64,000 nucleotides of DNA from Agarilytica rhodophyticola (GTDB lineage Bacteria; Pseudomonadota; Gammaproteobacteria; Pseudomonadales; Cellvibrionaceae). Both the position numbers and the translations under genes were made by a program. Below the pieces are notes generated by a model. It was not told the origin of the DNA. It did not search any database and worked only from the letters and a program-made list of their open reading frames with translations. Shown here in pieces: positions 17,152-26,084 of the stretch; the stretch's first letter is position 1; every line of letters starts with the position of its first letter. The DNA is taken from positions 4,804,501-4,868,500 of the forward strand of contig NZ_CP020038.1 in the NCBI RefSeq assembly GCF_002157225.2, written 5' to 3'.

Positions 17152-17432
17152 TTTCTTTCCTTGTTACCAAAATGATGAAAGGTGCAAATTCGTTGTGACA
17201 GTTGAATACCTACCAACACCAACTGCGGTTCTGCGTAGATACTAACCCAAATCATATTAAGCCCCTAAACAAATCAGTGATATTGGCGTCACTGTCCACC
17301 TCTGGCGTTAGAGTCCTCTAACTCGTTAAGGATTCATGTTTTTACAAAGCAGGAGAAATATTGAGCAGGGAGAAAAGCAACAGCCGGACTTACCGTTACA
17401 TTTGGACTTATTGTGGACTTATATTGCGGGCA
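17152..17432. other. Intergenic region with palindrome and GGACTTA repeats
   Basis: There is no supported gene. It holds the palindrome GTTAGAG-TC-CTCTAAC (17307-17322), 156 bp upstream of the toxin start. Three direct copies of GGACTTA (17386-17392, 17404-17410, 17415-17421) lie just beyond the tRNA terminator. Repeats like these on the 3' side of a tRNA could be remnants of an integrative element. Confidence 0.35.
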
Positions 17433-17473
17433 CAAAAAAGCCCGCGCCTTTTGATAAAGTTATGCGGGCTTCT
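17433..17473 (-). terminator. Rho-independent terminator of tRNA-Ala
   Basis: On the minus strand an AGCCCGC stem arm pairs with GCGGGCT across a loop of about 18 nt and is followed by TTTTTT. It lies 26 bp beyond the tRNA 3' end. Confidence 0.75.
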
Positions 17474-17498
17474 AAATCGTTGATTTACAAAGAAATTT

Positions 17499-17574
17499 TG
17501 GTGGAGCCTAGCGGGATCGAACCGCTGACCTCAACACTGCCAGTGTTGCGCTCTCCCAGCTGAGCTAAGGCCCC
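17499..17574 (-). tRNA. tRNA-Ala (GGC anticodon)
   Basis: A 76-nt cloverleaf reads on the minus strand. The acceptor stem GGGGCCT pairs with AGGCTCC and includes the G3-U70 wobble that identifies alanine tRNAs. The D arm is GCTC/GAGC, the anticodon stem CAACA/TGTTG carries loop CTGGCAG (anticodon GGC), the T arm is AGCGG-TTCGATC-CCGCT, and the CCA end is encoded. A terminator follows. Confidence 0.97.
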
Positions 17575-17651
17575 AAATATTGAAGGAGGCGCATTGTATC
17601 AGGCCTTGGTGTAGTGTCAACTATTCTTGTGGGGATTGTTATTATAAGCCT

Positions 17652-18704
17652 CTAATTGGGGGATTTTTTGTCCAATTGCTCGATTACCCTCTGAGTTAAG
17701 TTTTCACTGTAGTCGTGTATTTTCCAGTGGCCGGGGCTCCAGCCTTTGAGGAATCTTACAAAGTCTGCCCAGGCGAAGGCGTAGAGTGTTCGCCATTCTT
17801 GTTCTAGGGCGTCGGTGTCAATTTCATATTCCTGTGCGGCTAGGGCGGTTTTTAGGCTGGTGAAGTAGTAATCCAGTAACTGCGCTTCATATTGCTTGCA
17901 TTGGTCGCTATTGAGGCAGCTGCTTAAGAACAGCATCACATCTTTTATGCCGCAGCCGCCGCCCACGTATTGGAAGTCCACTGCTGCCACTTGGTCTGCA
18001 TTTTCGGTGAAGCAAAAGTTGGCAATTTTTGCGTCGCCGTGGACGATGGTCTGGTAGTGGCAGGTGTTGAGGGTGGTGTCGATCTTGTTGGCAGCTTGTT
18101 TTAGCTGCTCATCATTGAGGGCTGCGAGTTCGTCTAGGCGTGTGGCGAGATGCCAGTAGGTGCCCACTGGCCAGAGTGTGTCGTTACTATTCTTATCCGC
18201 CTGCTGCCCCATAAATTTCGCGTGGAAGTTGGCAAGCCAACGTAGGCAGAGGTGAATTTGTGGTAGTGAGGCTTGTGCGATTCTGCGGGAGTATCCGGCG
18301 GCATCTAGGTCTTCTAGTATGAATAAAAATTCACTGTTGTTGCTTTGAATGAAAAAAGACTTTGGTACACGGCAATTAAGCTGTTGATTAACTTCTTCAT
18401 GAAGGCTCTCGGAGGGAACCCAGTAACGGTACCAATTTCCTTCAACTTGGTAGGAGTGCATTTTCCTTTTATGGGAAATATCGCTATTCCAGCCGCGTGG
18501 ATGATCGACATTGTCAGGTACTTTAATATGTTTAACAATGAAAGTATCCGTCTCGCAGCCAGAGACTATGCAGCGAAGAATTTCGCCGTAGCCGCTCCAA
18601 AGAGACTGTAAGGTTTCTATGCGAACAAGGGAGTGTACACCTAGTTTGCGTGATAAAATATTTTCAATAATAAGGTTTAGACCGGGTAAACTTTTTTCAC
18701 TCAT
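17652..18704 (-). CDS. CHK/ecdysteroid-kinase-like phosphotransferase
   Basis: The 350-residue protein has an APH-type kinase core. [13 protein letters not shown] (about 218-230) is the catalytic HGDxxxxN loop, and [11 protein letters not shown] (about 237-247) is the metal-binding DFQ motif of the EcKinase-like/CHK family. [16 protein letters not shown] marks the hinge region. These enzymes phosphorylate small alcohols; the substrate here is unknown. It starts 17 bp below a decayed tetR-like fragment and is otherwise alone between the tRNA and the lyase gene. Confidence 0.85.
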   Translation of the reverse strand: MSEKSLPGLNLIIENILSRKLGVHSLVRIETLQSLWSGYGEILRCIVSGCETDTFIVKHIKVPDNVDHPRGWNSDISHKRKMHSYQVEGNWYRYWVPSESLHEEVNQQLNCRVPKSFFIQSNNSEFLFILEDLDAAGYSRRIAQASLPQIHLCLRWLANFHAKFMGQQADKNSNDTLWPVGTYWHLATRLDELAALNDEQLKQAANKIDTTLNTCHYQTIVHGDAKIANFCFTENADQVAAVDFQYVGGGCGIKDVMLFLSSCLNSDQCKQYEAQLLDYYFTSLKTALAAQEYEIDTDALEQEWRTLYAFAWADFVRFLKGWSPGHWKIHDYSENLTQRVIEQLDKKSPN

Positions 18705-18720
18705 AGCTCACATTATACTA

Positions 18721-18786
18721 CGAAGTGATCGTCATCTTTACACGATCATCTAAATCTTCTAGCTATGGCTTTATAGTTCGCCACAA
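18721..18786 (-). pseudogene. Remnant of a tetR 3' end
   Basis: Read on the minus strand this gives WRTIKP, a stop, then LEDLDDRVKMTIT, which matches the last 21 residues of the TetR protein encoded at 22018-22653 (GRTIEALLEDLDDRVKMIIT). By my alignment 46 of 60 bases agree between 18721-18780 and 22021-22080 without gaps. The similarity stops abruptly on the upstream side. It is a decayed duplicate in the same orientation, lying exactly 3,300 bp from the intact copy, with the heparinase-type gene between. Confidence 0.75.
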
Positions 18787-18812
18787 GTTAGAGGGAAATC
18801 AGTTATAAGAAA

Positions 18813-21707
18813 TTAAAATACTGCGGCAATATTATATTTTCCAGTATGCACCTCACTACAAACATAACCATCGCCCTTACTTGTCGCAGTGAGTTCAACA
18901 TTGTTCAATTGAATTGCGCGAATGGCGTTTTGGTATAGGCACAGGTTAGTATTGTCTTCAATAACTTCTATAACACCCGTATTTTGGTTCATGCTAACCG
19001 ATATATTTTTAGATGAAGTAAATCCATAGCTAGAATTTTGCAATGACTCATTAAGTAATTGATCACCAATTTCTACAAAATAACTGATAATCTCATTATG
19101 CTCTTTTCTTACCGAAGCAACGAGGGCCTTATATGTAAGGGTTTCATCTTGAATATGAAACTTGCTCTCACCATCTGAAATCAAGATGTTGTCGATTATG
19201 CCAGCGCCATGATTCACTTTTATACCCTTCCCTAAAGCGGTATCTAATCGCGTTACTGTTGGTGCAGGCTTATTAGCATTTTCTGGAACAACTGCAATTA
19301 ATGATCGAACCCATCCATTTTCATCGGCTTTGTATGCACTTTTAAGAGCGGCTGTTTTAACAATTTTTCCGGTACCACCTTTAAAGCTCGTTTCTATCTC
19401 AACTGTTTGCGGTGAAGTGCCATAATAAATATTCGCCACCAGTGAAGAGTCGGCGGGTGCTTTGTCTCCATGCTTATCTTGTTGCAAAAGAGCATCAATA
19501 GTTGCCACGTAGTGTTCTTTATTCTTAGCGGCCACGACACTTTTTTGTTGGCTATTGGGCTGCAGTAAAATATTCACTGTGTCATTTTTTTTATCAGGCG
19601 AAATCTCATCTACGATGACAAAATATCCACCTGTTTTGTCTTCATGTGGATGAGCAAGCAGTAAGCTTCTAAAATGCTTGCCATTACCTAAAGCATCTCC
19701 CGCACTCGTGCGGCCGTATTCAATATGGCCGCCCGTGAGTCCGTGGGTAAGTCCTTCACCAAAACGTTTTTTGTGTACTTCGTTATCGCCAATTAATACA
19801 ACATTTTGTAGTGAAGAATGGGCCCAAGACTTAAAGTCGGGAGTGTTGCCTGGATAACCGCTAGTAATTTCTCCATTTCTTTTGTGGTTCTTGTACTCCA
19901 CTCCAGAATTAACTAATAGATGTTCACCAAAACCGACCAGACTTATACTGTTAGTGTTGTCATGGTCATGGCCTCCTTTTTCGGCATAGGACAACAGCAC
20001 CCCTTGTAAACCGTTGATAGAATTATCTTTCAGCCACAGGCATGCGCCCGATCTAGGATAAAGTTTTGACTTCGGTATTTCTTTGTTGCCCGTATATTCA
20101 TCATCTAATATGAAACGCACATAGTTGTCTGCACCAAATGATGAAGGCCAGCCGCTAGTATGCCATGCCATCATATCTGTCAGACTTTGGCTACCATATT
20201 GGTGGATTTTATTAAAAAATGTATTTTGGTCTTCGGTGCGGCCAGTATAAAGAAGCGTATCACCAAACAACGTGGGTGAACTAAAGGGGGTTCTTGCACA
20301 GGTAGCACTCCATTCAATAGATTTATACATAATCCCAGAACGATAGTGATTGTCGATACCCGTCGCACTTAGTACATCGATAGTATGACTTTTTGCCATG
20401 CGGTTACCGAGCATACGCGCAAAGTAATAACCTGATGATTGCGACCAACTGCCATCATCAAATATAAAATCTCCAAACACGTGGTTCCTATAGCCACGAA
20501 TATTCGAAGTGAAATTTTCGATAGTAGAAACCTCAACATTTTTTCTGTCTCTAACAGAAAGAGTAAAAGTATCTTTGCCACCATAATAAAATTTTTCAAA
20601 TAGCTGCGTATCACCTTTATATAAAGCCCACAGCACGATAATGCCACTTGTGGATATCCTTTGATAATCAGCAATATCTTGCTTCTGGGCATTTCTCGCT
20701 CGGCGCATATATCGATAGCGTTCAACTACTTGCTCTACAGTACGTTCTAACTCTTGGCGTCTTGAGCGACTAAAATCGTTATACATTAAATCGAGCGCAA
20801 GTATCGTATTAAAGAGTGCTGTTGCAGAATCAACCTCTGCTGCATGCCCTGTAAAGCCTATTTCTTTAAGCGCGTGAGAGTCCCAAAACTCAATAAGCTC
20901 ACCAACTTTATTAACATACTTCGATCGATTTGAGGGCTTATCCTCCATCATATAAGCAATCATGTTATAGCTGTATAAGCTGGCAAAATCTCTAAAACGA
21001 TTGAAGTTTGATGCGATGTCGTCGGGAGGGAGATTATCCCATCGCTTCACGGCTGCATTCGCCATGAACTTCCAAGGATTTTTGTCTATTTTTGCGCGCA
21101 TGTTTTGATAGAACGCTTCACCCCCTCGGTGAATTAAAAAAGGATGCTGATTAGCTGTATAAGGCTTGATATCCAGCGTCATAGTGGCACTATGTGTTAC
21201 CTTGCCATTGACCAAGGTATTCAGCTCTACTGTGTGCTCCCCTTCACGAAGCTTACCGAGGGAATTGTTATCTGATCGACGCCAATTGTAGGGTGGTGAG
21301 TTTTTAGTAATAAAAGCGTTTCCATCGATTTTCAACTCTACCGAAACATTACCGAGGGGATAATTAGTAGGTGTATCAATTAATTTTGCTTCCACTAGCC
21401 AATTGCTAATCGTTGTTGTGTTTCTATTCTGCGCTACATTTTCTAGCACAGCCTTGGGCTGAGGCACATCAGTAGTGGTTGGTTCAGGTGTTGATGTTGG
21501 AGAGGCTATAGGCGTTGGCGAAACATTGGGTGTTGAAGGCGTCGGAGGCGTTGTTGGTGTTGGCGGCGCACTATTATCAACCGAGGAATTGCCACCGTCG
21601 GGATTATTTGATGCAGAATCGAAGATACTGCCTTCTTCCTTATCTGTTCCGCAAGAAAATAAAATCGATAAAATGCATAGTAATACAACGGGGCGATAAG
21701 TTTTCAT
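18813..21707 (-). CDS. Heparinase II/III-type polysaccharide lyase lipoprotein
   Basis: The start is placed at 21707 (MKTYRPVVLLCILSILFSCG), giving a lipoprotein signal with lipobox LFSC; 14 more codons are open upstream. The 964-residue protein has a Pro/Thr linker (about 45-80), an Ig-like beta region (about 85-185), an all-alpha toroid (about 190-500) and a beta-sandwich domain. GGHDHDNTNSISLVGFGEHL at about 578 is the heparinase II/III signature (HxHxDN-like). This points to an outer-membrane-anchored lyase or lyase-like enzyme acting on uronate-containing polysaccharide; the substrate is unknown. No transporter genes are adjacent. It is flanked by direct copies of a tetR 3' end. Confidence 0.82.
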   Translation of the reverse strand: MKTYRPVVLLCILSILFSCGTDKEEGSIFDSASNNPDGGNSSVDNSAPPTPTTPPTPSTPNVSPTPIASPTSTPEPTTTDVPQPKAVLENVAQNRNTTTISNWLVEAKLIDTPTNYPLGNVSVELKIDGNAFITKNSPPYNWRRSDNNSLGKLREGEHTVELNTLVNGKVTHSATMTLDIKPYTANQHPFLIHRGGEAFYQNMRAKIDKNPWKFMANAAVKRWDNLPPDDIASNFNRFRDFASLYSYNMIAYMMEDKPSNRSKYVNKVGELIEFWDSHALKEIGFTGHAAEVDSATALFNTILALDLMYNDFSRSRRQELERTVEQVVERYRYMRRARNAQKQDIADYQRISTSGIIVLWALYKGDTQLFEKFYYGGKDTFTLSVRDRKNVEVSTIENFTSNIRGYRNHVFGDFIFDDGSWSQSSGYYFARMLGNRMAKSHTIDVLSATGIDNHYRSGIMYKSIEWSATCARTPFSSPTLFGDTLLYTGRTEDQNTFFNKIHQYGSQSLTDMMAWHTSGWPSSFGADNYVRFILDDEYTGNKEIPKSKLYPRSGACLWLKDNSINGLQGVLLSYAEKGGHDHDNTNSISLVGFGEHLLVNSGVEYKNHKRNGEITSGYPGNTPDFKSWAHSSLQNVVLIGDNEVHKKRFGEGLTHGLTGGHIEYGRTSAGDALGNGKHFRSLLLAHPHEDKTGGYFVIVDEISPDKKNDTVNILLQPNSQQKSVVAAKNKEHYVATIDALLQQDKHGDKAPADSSLVANIYYGTSPQTVEIETSFKGGTGKIVKTAALKSAYKADENGWVRSLIAVVPENANKPAPTVTRLDTALGKGIKVNHGAGIIDNILISDGESKFHIQDETLTYKALVASVRKEHNEIISYFVEIGDQLLNESLQNSSYGFTSSKNISVSMNQNTGVIEVIEDNTNLCLYQNAIRAIQLNNVELTATSKGDGYVCSEVHTGKYNIAAVF

Positions 21708-22017
21708 ATACTTTCTATAATCCACAAGTTGATAGAAACTTTTTCGCAATTAAAAGCTATTCACTCTTTGTCTAAGTAGATATTCTTTTTACTGTAAAAA
21801 AGCCACTTAGGGAAAATACAGAAATAAAGCATGTGGATAAAGATGACGATAATAGAAATGAGAAGAGCACATCAATTTGTGTAGCTTTTTGATTTTGTAG
21901 TTTTTTTTGGCTATGCAGCTTTTATTTTTTGGTTATACAGATAAGGCGCAGAGTCGCTAACAAAGCGCCCCGTTCTTCGAGAAGTATTCTTGGTTTATCG
22001 TCTAAGTAAATAGTGAA
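21708..22017. other. Intergenic region upstream of lyase gene
   Basis: There are 310 bp of AT-rich DNA with T-runs and no gene. A GGCGC/GCGCC inverted repeat (about 21946-21970) may form the 3' hairpin of tetR. The lyase promoter must lie here. Confidence 0.4.
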
Positions 22018-22653
22018 TTAGGGAGTAATAATCATCTTTACCCGATCGTCCAAATCTTCTAACAAGGCCTCTATAGTGCGCCCCGCTCGGCCCCTAAACA
22101 TATAGCCTTGGCGCATATCGTACATAAGTCTTGCGCGGGCTTTGGAAGGGAAGTCTTCAGGTAACACGCCTCTTTCTTTTTCCTTGTCGAAGCGCGCGGC
22201 TAGGCGAACATCGGTATCGTCGATAGCTTTTTCCATACGTCCCGCAACACCTTCTACTTCATCCACATTAGCAATAACACAGGAAGCAAGAAAGCACCCC
22301 TTAGCACTGGTACCGGGAGTTGTCGCGTATGTAATCACTGCCTCGAAAAAACCTCTCACCGCTTTTTCCAAGTCCGGCTCTGTTTCAAAAGCTACCACCG
22401 GCGCGCAGGCGTCGACATCGGCATAGAGATCGATGGTTTTTAAGTAGAGTTCGCGCTTATCCCCAAAGGCGGAATACATGCTAGGACCGCTGATCTTCAT
22501 CGCCCGAGTCAGATCTTTAAGAGATGCGCCGTCGTAGCCCTTAGCCCAGAACACACTCATAGCTGCCAAAAGTGCCTCGTTTTCATCGAAGGTGCGAGGA
22601 CGACCTATTTTTTTTGTATCGTTCAAAATAAAAGTCCTTGACATGGGATTCAT
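22018..22653 (-). CDS. TetR family transcriptional repressor
   Basis: The 211-residue product has the N-terminal TetR HTH (NEALLAAMSVFWAKGYDGASLKDLTRAMKISGPSMYSAFGDKRELY) and a TetR_C domain with YATTPGTSAKGCFLASCVIAN, the layout of regulators of peroxiredoxin-like or nitroreductase genes. An in-frame ATG at 22644 is an alternative start. It is divergent from a peroxiredoxin operon and shares with it a 49-bp intergenic region that contains a near-perfect 22-bp palindrome. A degraded copy of its last 21 codons lies at 18721-18786. Confidence 0.92.
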   Translation of the reverse strand: MNPMSRTFILNDTKKIGRPRTFDENEALLAAMSVFWAKGYDGASLKDLTRAMKISGPSMYSAFGDKRELYLKTIDLYADVDACAPVVAFETEPDLEKAVRGFFEAVITYATTPGTSAKGCFLASCVIANVDEVEGVAGRMEKAIDDTDVRLAARFDKEKERGVLPEDFPSKARARLMYDMRQGYMFRGRAGRTIEALLEDLDDRVKMIITP

Positions 22654-22684
22654 TTGACATAATTATATATTGATCGATATATAA
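22654..22684 (+). promoter_or_regulatory. Sigma-70 promoter with overlapping TetR operator
   Basis: A -35 TTGACA (22654-22659) and a -10 TATATA (22678-22683) are 18 bp apart. A palindrome with TTATATAT and ATATATAA arms (22663-22670 and 22677-22684) around TGATCG covers the spacer and the -10 box. A bound TetR dimer would block RNA polymerase, and the same site can control tetR. Confidence 0.7.
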
Positions 22685-22701
22685 CTACAAGGCAATAGCT
22701 T

Positions 22702-23235
22702 ATGAGCACTTTAACATTACAACCCGGTGATGTTTTTCCCACCCTTTCTTTACCAAAACTAGGTGGCGGTACCATTACTCTAGGTCGACCAGAGCCACAA
22801 TACGATTGGCAGATGGTGGTAGTTTATCGCGGTAAACACTGCCCTATTTGTACAAAATACCTCGATGAACTTAATCAAGTTTTACCAGAGTTACACCAAC
22901 TTAATATTGATGTTGTGGCGGTGTCAGCCGATTCGCAAGAGCGAGCCAACAGCCAGATAGCGGGAGTGAATCCAGATTTTCCTGTGGGCTATGATCTTAG
23001 TATTGATCAAATGAAACAGCTCGGACTCTTTGTTTCTGGCCCCAACTTAGGCATGGGCGCCGAACGCCCCTTTGCAGAGCCAGGCTTATTTGTCATTAAC
23101 GATGAAGGTAATCTGCAAATGATTGATATTTCAAATGTACCTTTTGCGCGCCCAAGTTTAAGTTCAATGCTAATGGGTTTGCGCTTTATTCGCAGCTTAA
23201 AAGAAAAATTCCCTGTTAACGGCTCTTATGTTTAA
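22702..23235 (+). CDS. Peroxiredoxin-like (AhpC/TSA) protein
   Basis: A 177-residue thioredoxin-fold protein. RGKHCPICTKYL gives Cys47 and Cys50, a CxxC pair at the position of the peroxidatic cysteine of AhpC/TSA proteins. VVAVSADSQERA and FPVGYDLSIDQMKQLGLF follow as usual. It has no signal peptide, so it is cytoplasmic. It probably reduces peroxides or handles reactive electrophiles, with a thiol partner. It is the first gene of a rightward run with two NTF2-like genes under the TetR-controlled promoter. Confidence 0.88.
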   Translation: MSTLTLQPGDVFPTLSLPKLGGGTITLGRPEPQYDWQMVVVYRGKHCPICTKYLDELNQVLPELHQLNIDVVAVSADSQERANSQIAGVNPDFPVGYDLSIDQMKQLGLFVSGPNLGMGAERPFAEPGLFVINDEGNLQMIDISNVPFARPSLSSMLMGLRFIRSLKEKFPVNGSYV

Positions 23236-23275
23236 CCCTACTCTTAGTTTTCAATCTCTTCTAAAGGAAATATTT

Positions 23276-23722
23276 ATGCGCTTTCTTACAATTTTTTGTG
23301 TATTTATTTTTATTACAGCTCCGGTATTTGCCGACAGCAAGCATGACCACTTAACGAAAGAACTGCACAGCTTTAACGACAAGTTTAATCAATTTGTTGC
23401 CGATCGTGATATGGATAGTTTTCTCTCACTTTATTCTAAAGAAGTGTTATGGATTGCACCTGCAAAACCACCAGTAAAAGGGCATGGTGAACCACGAGCG
23501 ACACTGCAGTTTGTAAAAGACCAAGACGGTCAAATCACTCACACTATTGACAAATTAATGATTGCTGATGATGGCACACAGGCAGTGATGATAGGTAGCG
23601 TTATTGCAAAAGCAAAAAAAATAGGTATGGATGCTACTGGCACTTATCTTTTTGTACTTAAACGAGAAAGTAAAGAGTGGAAAATTGTTACCGATATGTG
23701 GCACCAGCACGCAGAAAAATAA
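23276..23722 (+). CDS. Secreted SnoaL/DUF4440-like protein
   Basis: I start at 23276 (MRFLTIFCVFIFITAPVFAD, a signal peptide), with AAAGGAA upstream; the open frame begins 48 bp earlier inside the previous gene. The 148-residue product is a single NTF2-like cone (FNDKFNQFVADRDMDSFLSLYSKEVLWIAP ... TGTYLFVLKRESKEWKIVTDMWH), the DUF4440 pattern. These periplasmic or cytoplasmic proteins bind small molecules, and many lack catalysis. It lies 40 bp after the peroxiredoxin gene in the TetR operon. Confidence 0.85.
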   Translation: MRFLTIFCVFIFITAPVFADSKHDHLTKELHSFNDKFNQFVADRDMDSFLSLYSKEVLWIAPAKPPVKGHGEPRATLQFVKDQDGQITHTIDKLMIADDGTQAVMIGSVIAKAKKIGMDATGTYLFVLKRESKEWKIVTDMWHQHAEK

Positions 23723-23760
23723 TTTTGCGAATCTTATAAATACAATTCAGGAAAACGACT

Positions 23761-24153
23761 ATGTCCCCGGATTCACCTCAGGCAACTGAGTTAAAAAAAG
23801 AACTCGACAAACTTATTGCTTCAGCAGCAAGTGAAGATTTTAGTATTCTCGACAATATCTATCACGATAATATGCAGATATATTTACTGGATGCTAATAA
23901 CACCTTACATCGAATGGATAAGCTTGGCTTTAAGCAACATGTTATTGAGTCGACAAAGACTGCGCAAGCACCACAAATTTGGTCGAAATACCATCTTGTT
24001 GAGGCAGATAAACATAATGGCCATATTATTATCAGCCGTAAAGTCAATCTTACTGGCGAACAGCAACTTGTCACCCTCAGTATTGATTTCATATTTGAAG
24101 ATGACCGTTGGCAGATAACACGTGAAGTAATCTTTGTTAGTGATGACAAATAA
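23761..24153 (+). CDS. NTF2-like/DUF4440 protein
   Basis: A 130-residue protein without a signal peptide. It has the same NTF2-like outline as its upstream neighbour: LDKLIASAASEDFSILDNIYHDNMQIYLLDANNTLHRM, then a beta-rich half ending in SIDFIFEDDRWQITREVIFV. AGGAAAA precedes the ATG. It completes a three-gene run (peroxiredoxin, exported NTF2-like, cytosolic NTF2-like). A paired sensor or binding role in oxidant defence is possible; no active-site residues can be named. Confidence 0.8.
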   Translation: MSPDSPQATELKKELDKLIASAASEDFSILDNIYHDNMQIYLLDANNTLHRMDKLGFKQHVIESTKTAQAPQIWSKYHLVEADKHNGHIIISRKVNLTGEQQLVTLSIDFIFEDDRWQITREVIFVSDDK

Positions 24154-24162
24154 CCAGTAAGA

Positions 24163-24191
24163 TACAATAAAAAGGAGGCTATAGCCTCCTT
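24163..24191 (-). terminator. Palindromic terminator, gltX side
   Basis: A 20-bp perfect palindrome (24172-24191, arms AAGGAGGC/GCCTCCTT) lies between two convergent genes. On the minus strand it is followed by TTTTTATTG, which suits termination of gltX. Confidence 0.7.
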
Positions 24192-24205
24192 GATAAATCA
24201 ATAAG

Positions 24206-25714
24206 TTATTCTACGGCCTCACCTTCCGGGCTCTTGCCTAATTGCGCAAATTCCTTTTCATAACGTTTCAACACTTTTTTCCCTGCGCCACCAAGAACCT
24301 CAATGGCTTCGCGTAAGCGTGCACGACTCATATCTGAGCCGAGTAGTTCCATCGCATCCATAACAGAAAACGATGCTGTGGTGCCTGAAATTGCCACAAA
24401 TAGAGGTGCGAGAAAATCTTTGATTTTTAGTGACATCTCGTCGGCCAGGCTCTTCAAGGTATTAAATAGCTGATCGCGATTCCACTCTTGCAACGCTTCA
24501 AGTTTCCATAAGGCAAATTGCAATGCTTTCTTTTGATCTTCAAGACTCAATTTATTAGCAGTAAAGTCCGCTTCTGTAAGTTCCAGTTTACCGGCAGCTA
24601 AAAAGGCCACCATGGGCAAAAAATCTGAAAAGGTTTCGATGCGTTGCTTAACATGTGGGATAACCTTCATCATATTATCCTGGTTAAGTGCCCACTTAAC
24701 CATGCGCTCGGCGAGGGCTTCATCATCCAAGTCTTCACGAATCCAAAGGCTATTTAGCCAGCGAAGTTTTTCCACATCGAAAATGGGACCGCCTAAAGAA
24801 ACACGTTTGATGTCAAAATTATCAAGCATTTCTTGCAGTGAGAACTTTTCACTTTCGTCGGGCATGGACCACCCCATGCGCCCCAAGTAATTGGTTAAGG
24901 CTTCAGCCATGTAACCCATGCGCTGGTAATAAAGGATACTGGTAGGATTTTTACGCTTGCTCAGCTTGGTTTTATCGGTGTTACGCAATAGCGGCAAATG
25001 ACAAAGTACAGGCGCTTGCCAACCAAAATATTGGTAAAGCAAGATATGTTTTGGCGCTGAGTTAATCCACTCTTCCCCACGTATCACATGAGTAATTTCC
25101 ATCAAATGGTCGTCGACAACGTTAGCTAAATGGTAGGTGGGCATGCCGTCGGACTTCATAAGAATCTGCGCGTCGACCATACTCCAATCTAATTCAATTT
25201 TTCCACGCAACAAATCCTCCACTTCACAGATACCATCGGTGGGAACATTCATTCTTACTACATAAGGAGTGTTGGCTGCTTCGCGCTCGGCCACTATCTT
25301 ATCGTCAAGTTTTAAATCCTCAGGTTTTATCGCAGTATTAATGCCGGAGGCTTTACGCTCTGCTCGCAAAGCGTCCAGCTCTTCGGGTGTGCGGTAGCAT
25401 TTAAATGCATGACCGGCCTCAAGCAACTGGTCTACATACTTCTTATATATATCTTTGCGTTCACTTTGACGATAAGGCCCCAAATTTCCCCCGACATCAG
25501 GTCCTTCGTCCCAGTCTAGTCCCAACCAACGTAAGGAGTCGAAAATGGCTTGCTCGGACTCAGGTGTGGAGCGGCTCTGATCAGTATCTTCTATACGCAG
25601 TACGAACTTACCGCCATGTTGCTTGGCATAACATAGATTAAATAATGCAATATATGCTGTACCAACGTGGGGGTCGCCGGTTGGCGAGGGTGCAATGCGA
25701 GTTCTTACGGTCAT
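24206..25714 (-). CDS. gltX: Glutamyl-tRNA synthetase
   Basis: The ATG at 25714 has GAGAGG about 8 bp upstream; a TTG two codons earlier is too close to that signal. The 502-residue enzyme is a class I synthetase that charges tRNA-Glu. It has the HIGH-type motif [14 protein letters not shown] near the N-terminus, the KLSKR motif at about 253-257 ([12 protein letters not shown]) for ATP, and a C-terminal anticodon-binding helical domain. The CP1 region holds [17 protein letters not shown]. The length fits the bacterial enzyme. Transcription probably ends at the palindrome beyond its stop. Confidence 0.97.
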   Translation of the reverse strand: MTVRTRIAPSPTGDPHVGTAYIALFNLCYAKQHGGKFVLRIEDTDQSRSTPESEQAIFDSLRWLGLDWDEGPDVGGNLGPYRQSERKDIYKKYVDQLLEAGHAFKCYRTPEELDALRAERKASGINTAIKPEDLKLDDKIVAEREAANTPYVVRMNVPTDGICEVEDLLRGKIELDWSMVDAQILMKSDGMPTYHLANVVDDHLMEITHVIRGEEWINSAPKHILLYQYFGWQAPVLCHLPLLRNTDKTKLSKRKNPTSILYYQRMGYMAEALTNYLGRMGWSMPDESEKFSLQEMLDNFDIKRVSLGGPIFDVEKLRWLNSLWIREDLDDEALAERMVKWALNQDNMMKVIPHVKQRIETFSDFLPMVAFLAAGKLELTEADFTANKLSLEDQKKALQFALWKLEALQEWNRDQLFNTLKSLADEMSLKIKDFLAPLFVAISGTTASFSVMDAMELLGSDMSRARLREAIEVLGGAGKKVLKRYEKEFAQLGKSPEGEAVE

Positions 25715-26084
25715 GAACAAAGCCTCTCGGGAAATAGTGTATTCACAAAAAAGGCGCGCATTATACGCCCCTTTAGAGCAAATTAACTATAGATGGCTAT
25801 CAAGAAAAGCGTGGGATTTTGCTGTTTGTTTAGGCGCTTGACCTCACTCGAAGCTTCCGCCCCCAGCTCACGCCCCTTACCTACAATCCATTTAGGCATA
25901 GTGGGGTTATGAGCAAGGTGAGCAACGACACCAGACAGCAAAATAACCGCTTTTATTATGCCGATTTATATTTAATTTACTCTACTATCTAACGATGTAT
26001 TTATTTACTGCCGTTAGCTTGAAATACTTAAATATGCACCAAAGTCTAATGACTCTAAATTGACAAATATACAAGCCCAGCTCT
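25715..26084. other. Divergent promoter region gltX/nitroreductase
   Basis: There are 370 bp without a gene and without a tRNA cloverleaf. It must hold the promoters of gltX and of the nitroreductase gene. No strong repeats were seen. Confidence 0.4.

Noticed and set aside
17307-17322. attC-like GTTAGAG/CTCTAAC pair
   Set aside because: The arms are only 2 bp apart and off-consensus; better seen as a simple palindrome.
17336-17563. 75-codon frame ending EPSGIEPLTSTLPVLRSPS
   Set aside because: It reads through the antisense strand of tRNA-Ala and its terminator; this C-terminal wording is a well-known false protein.
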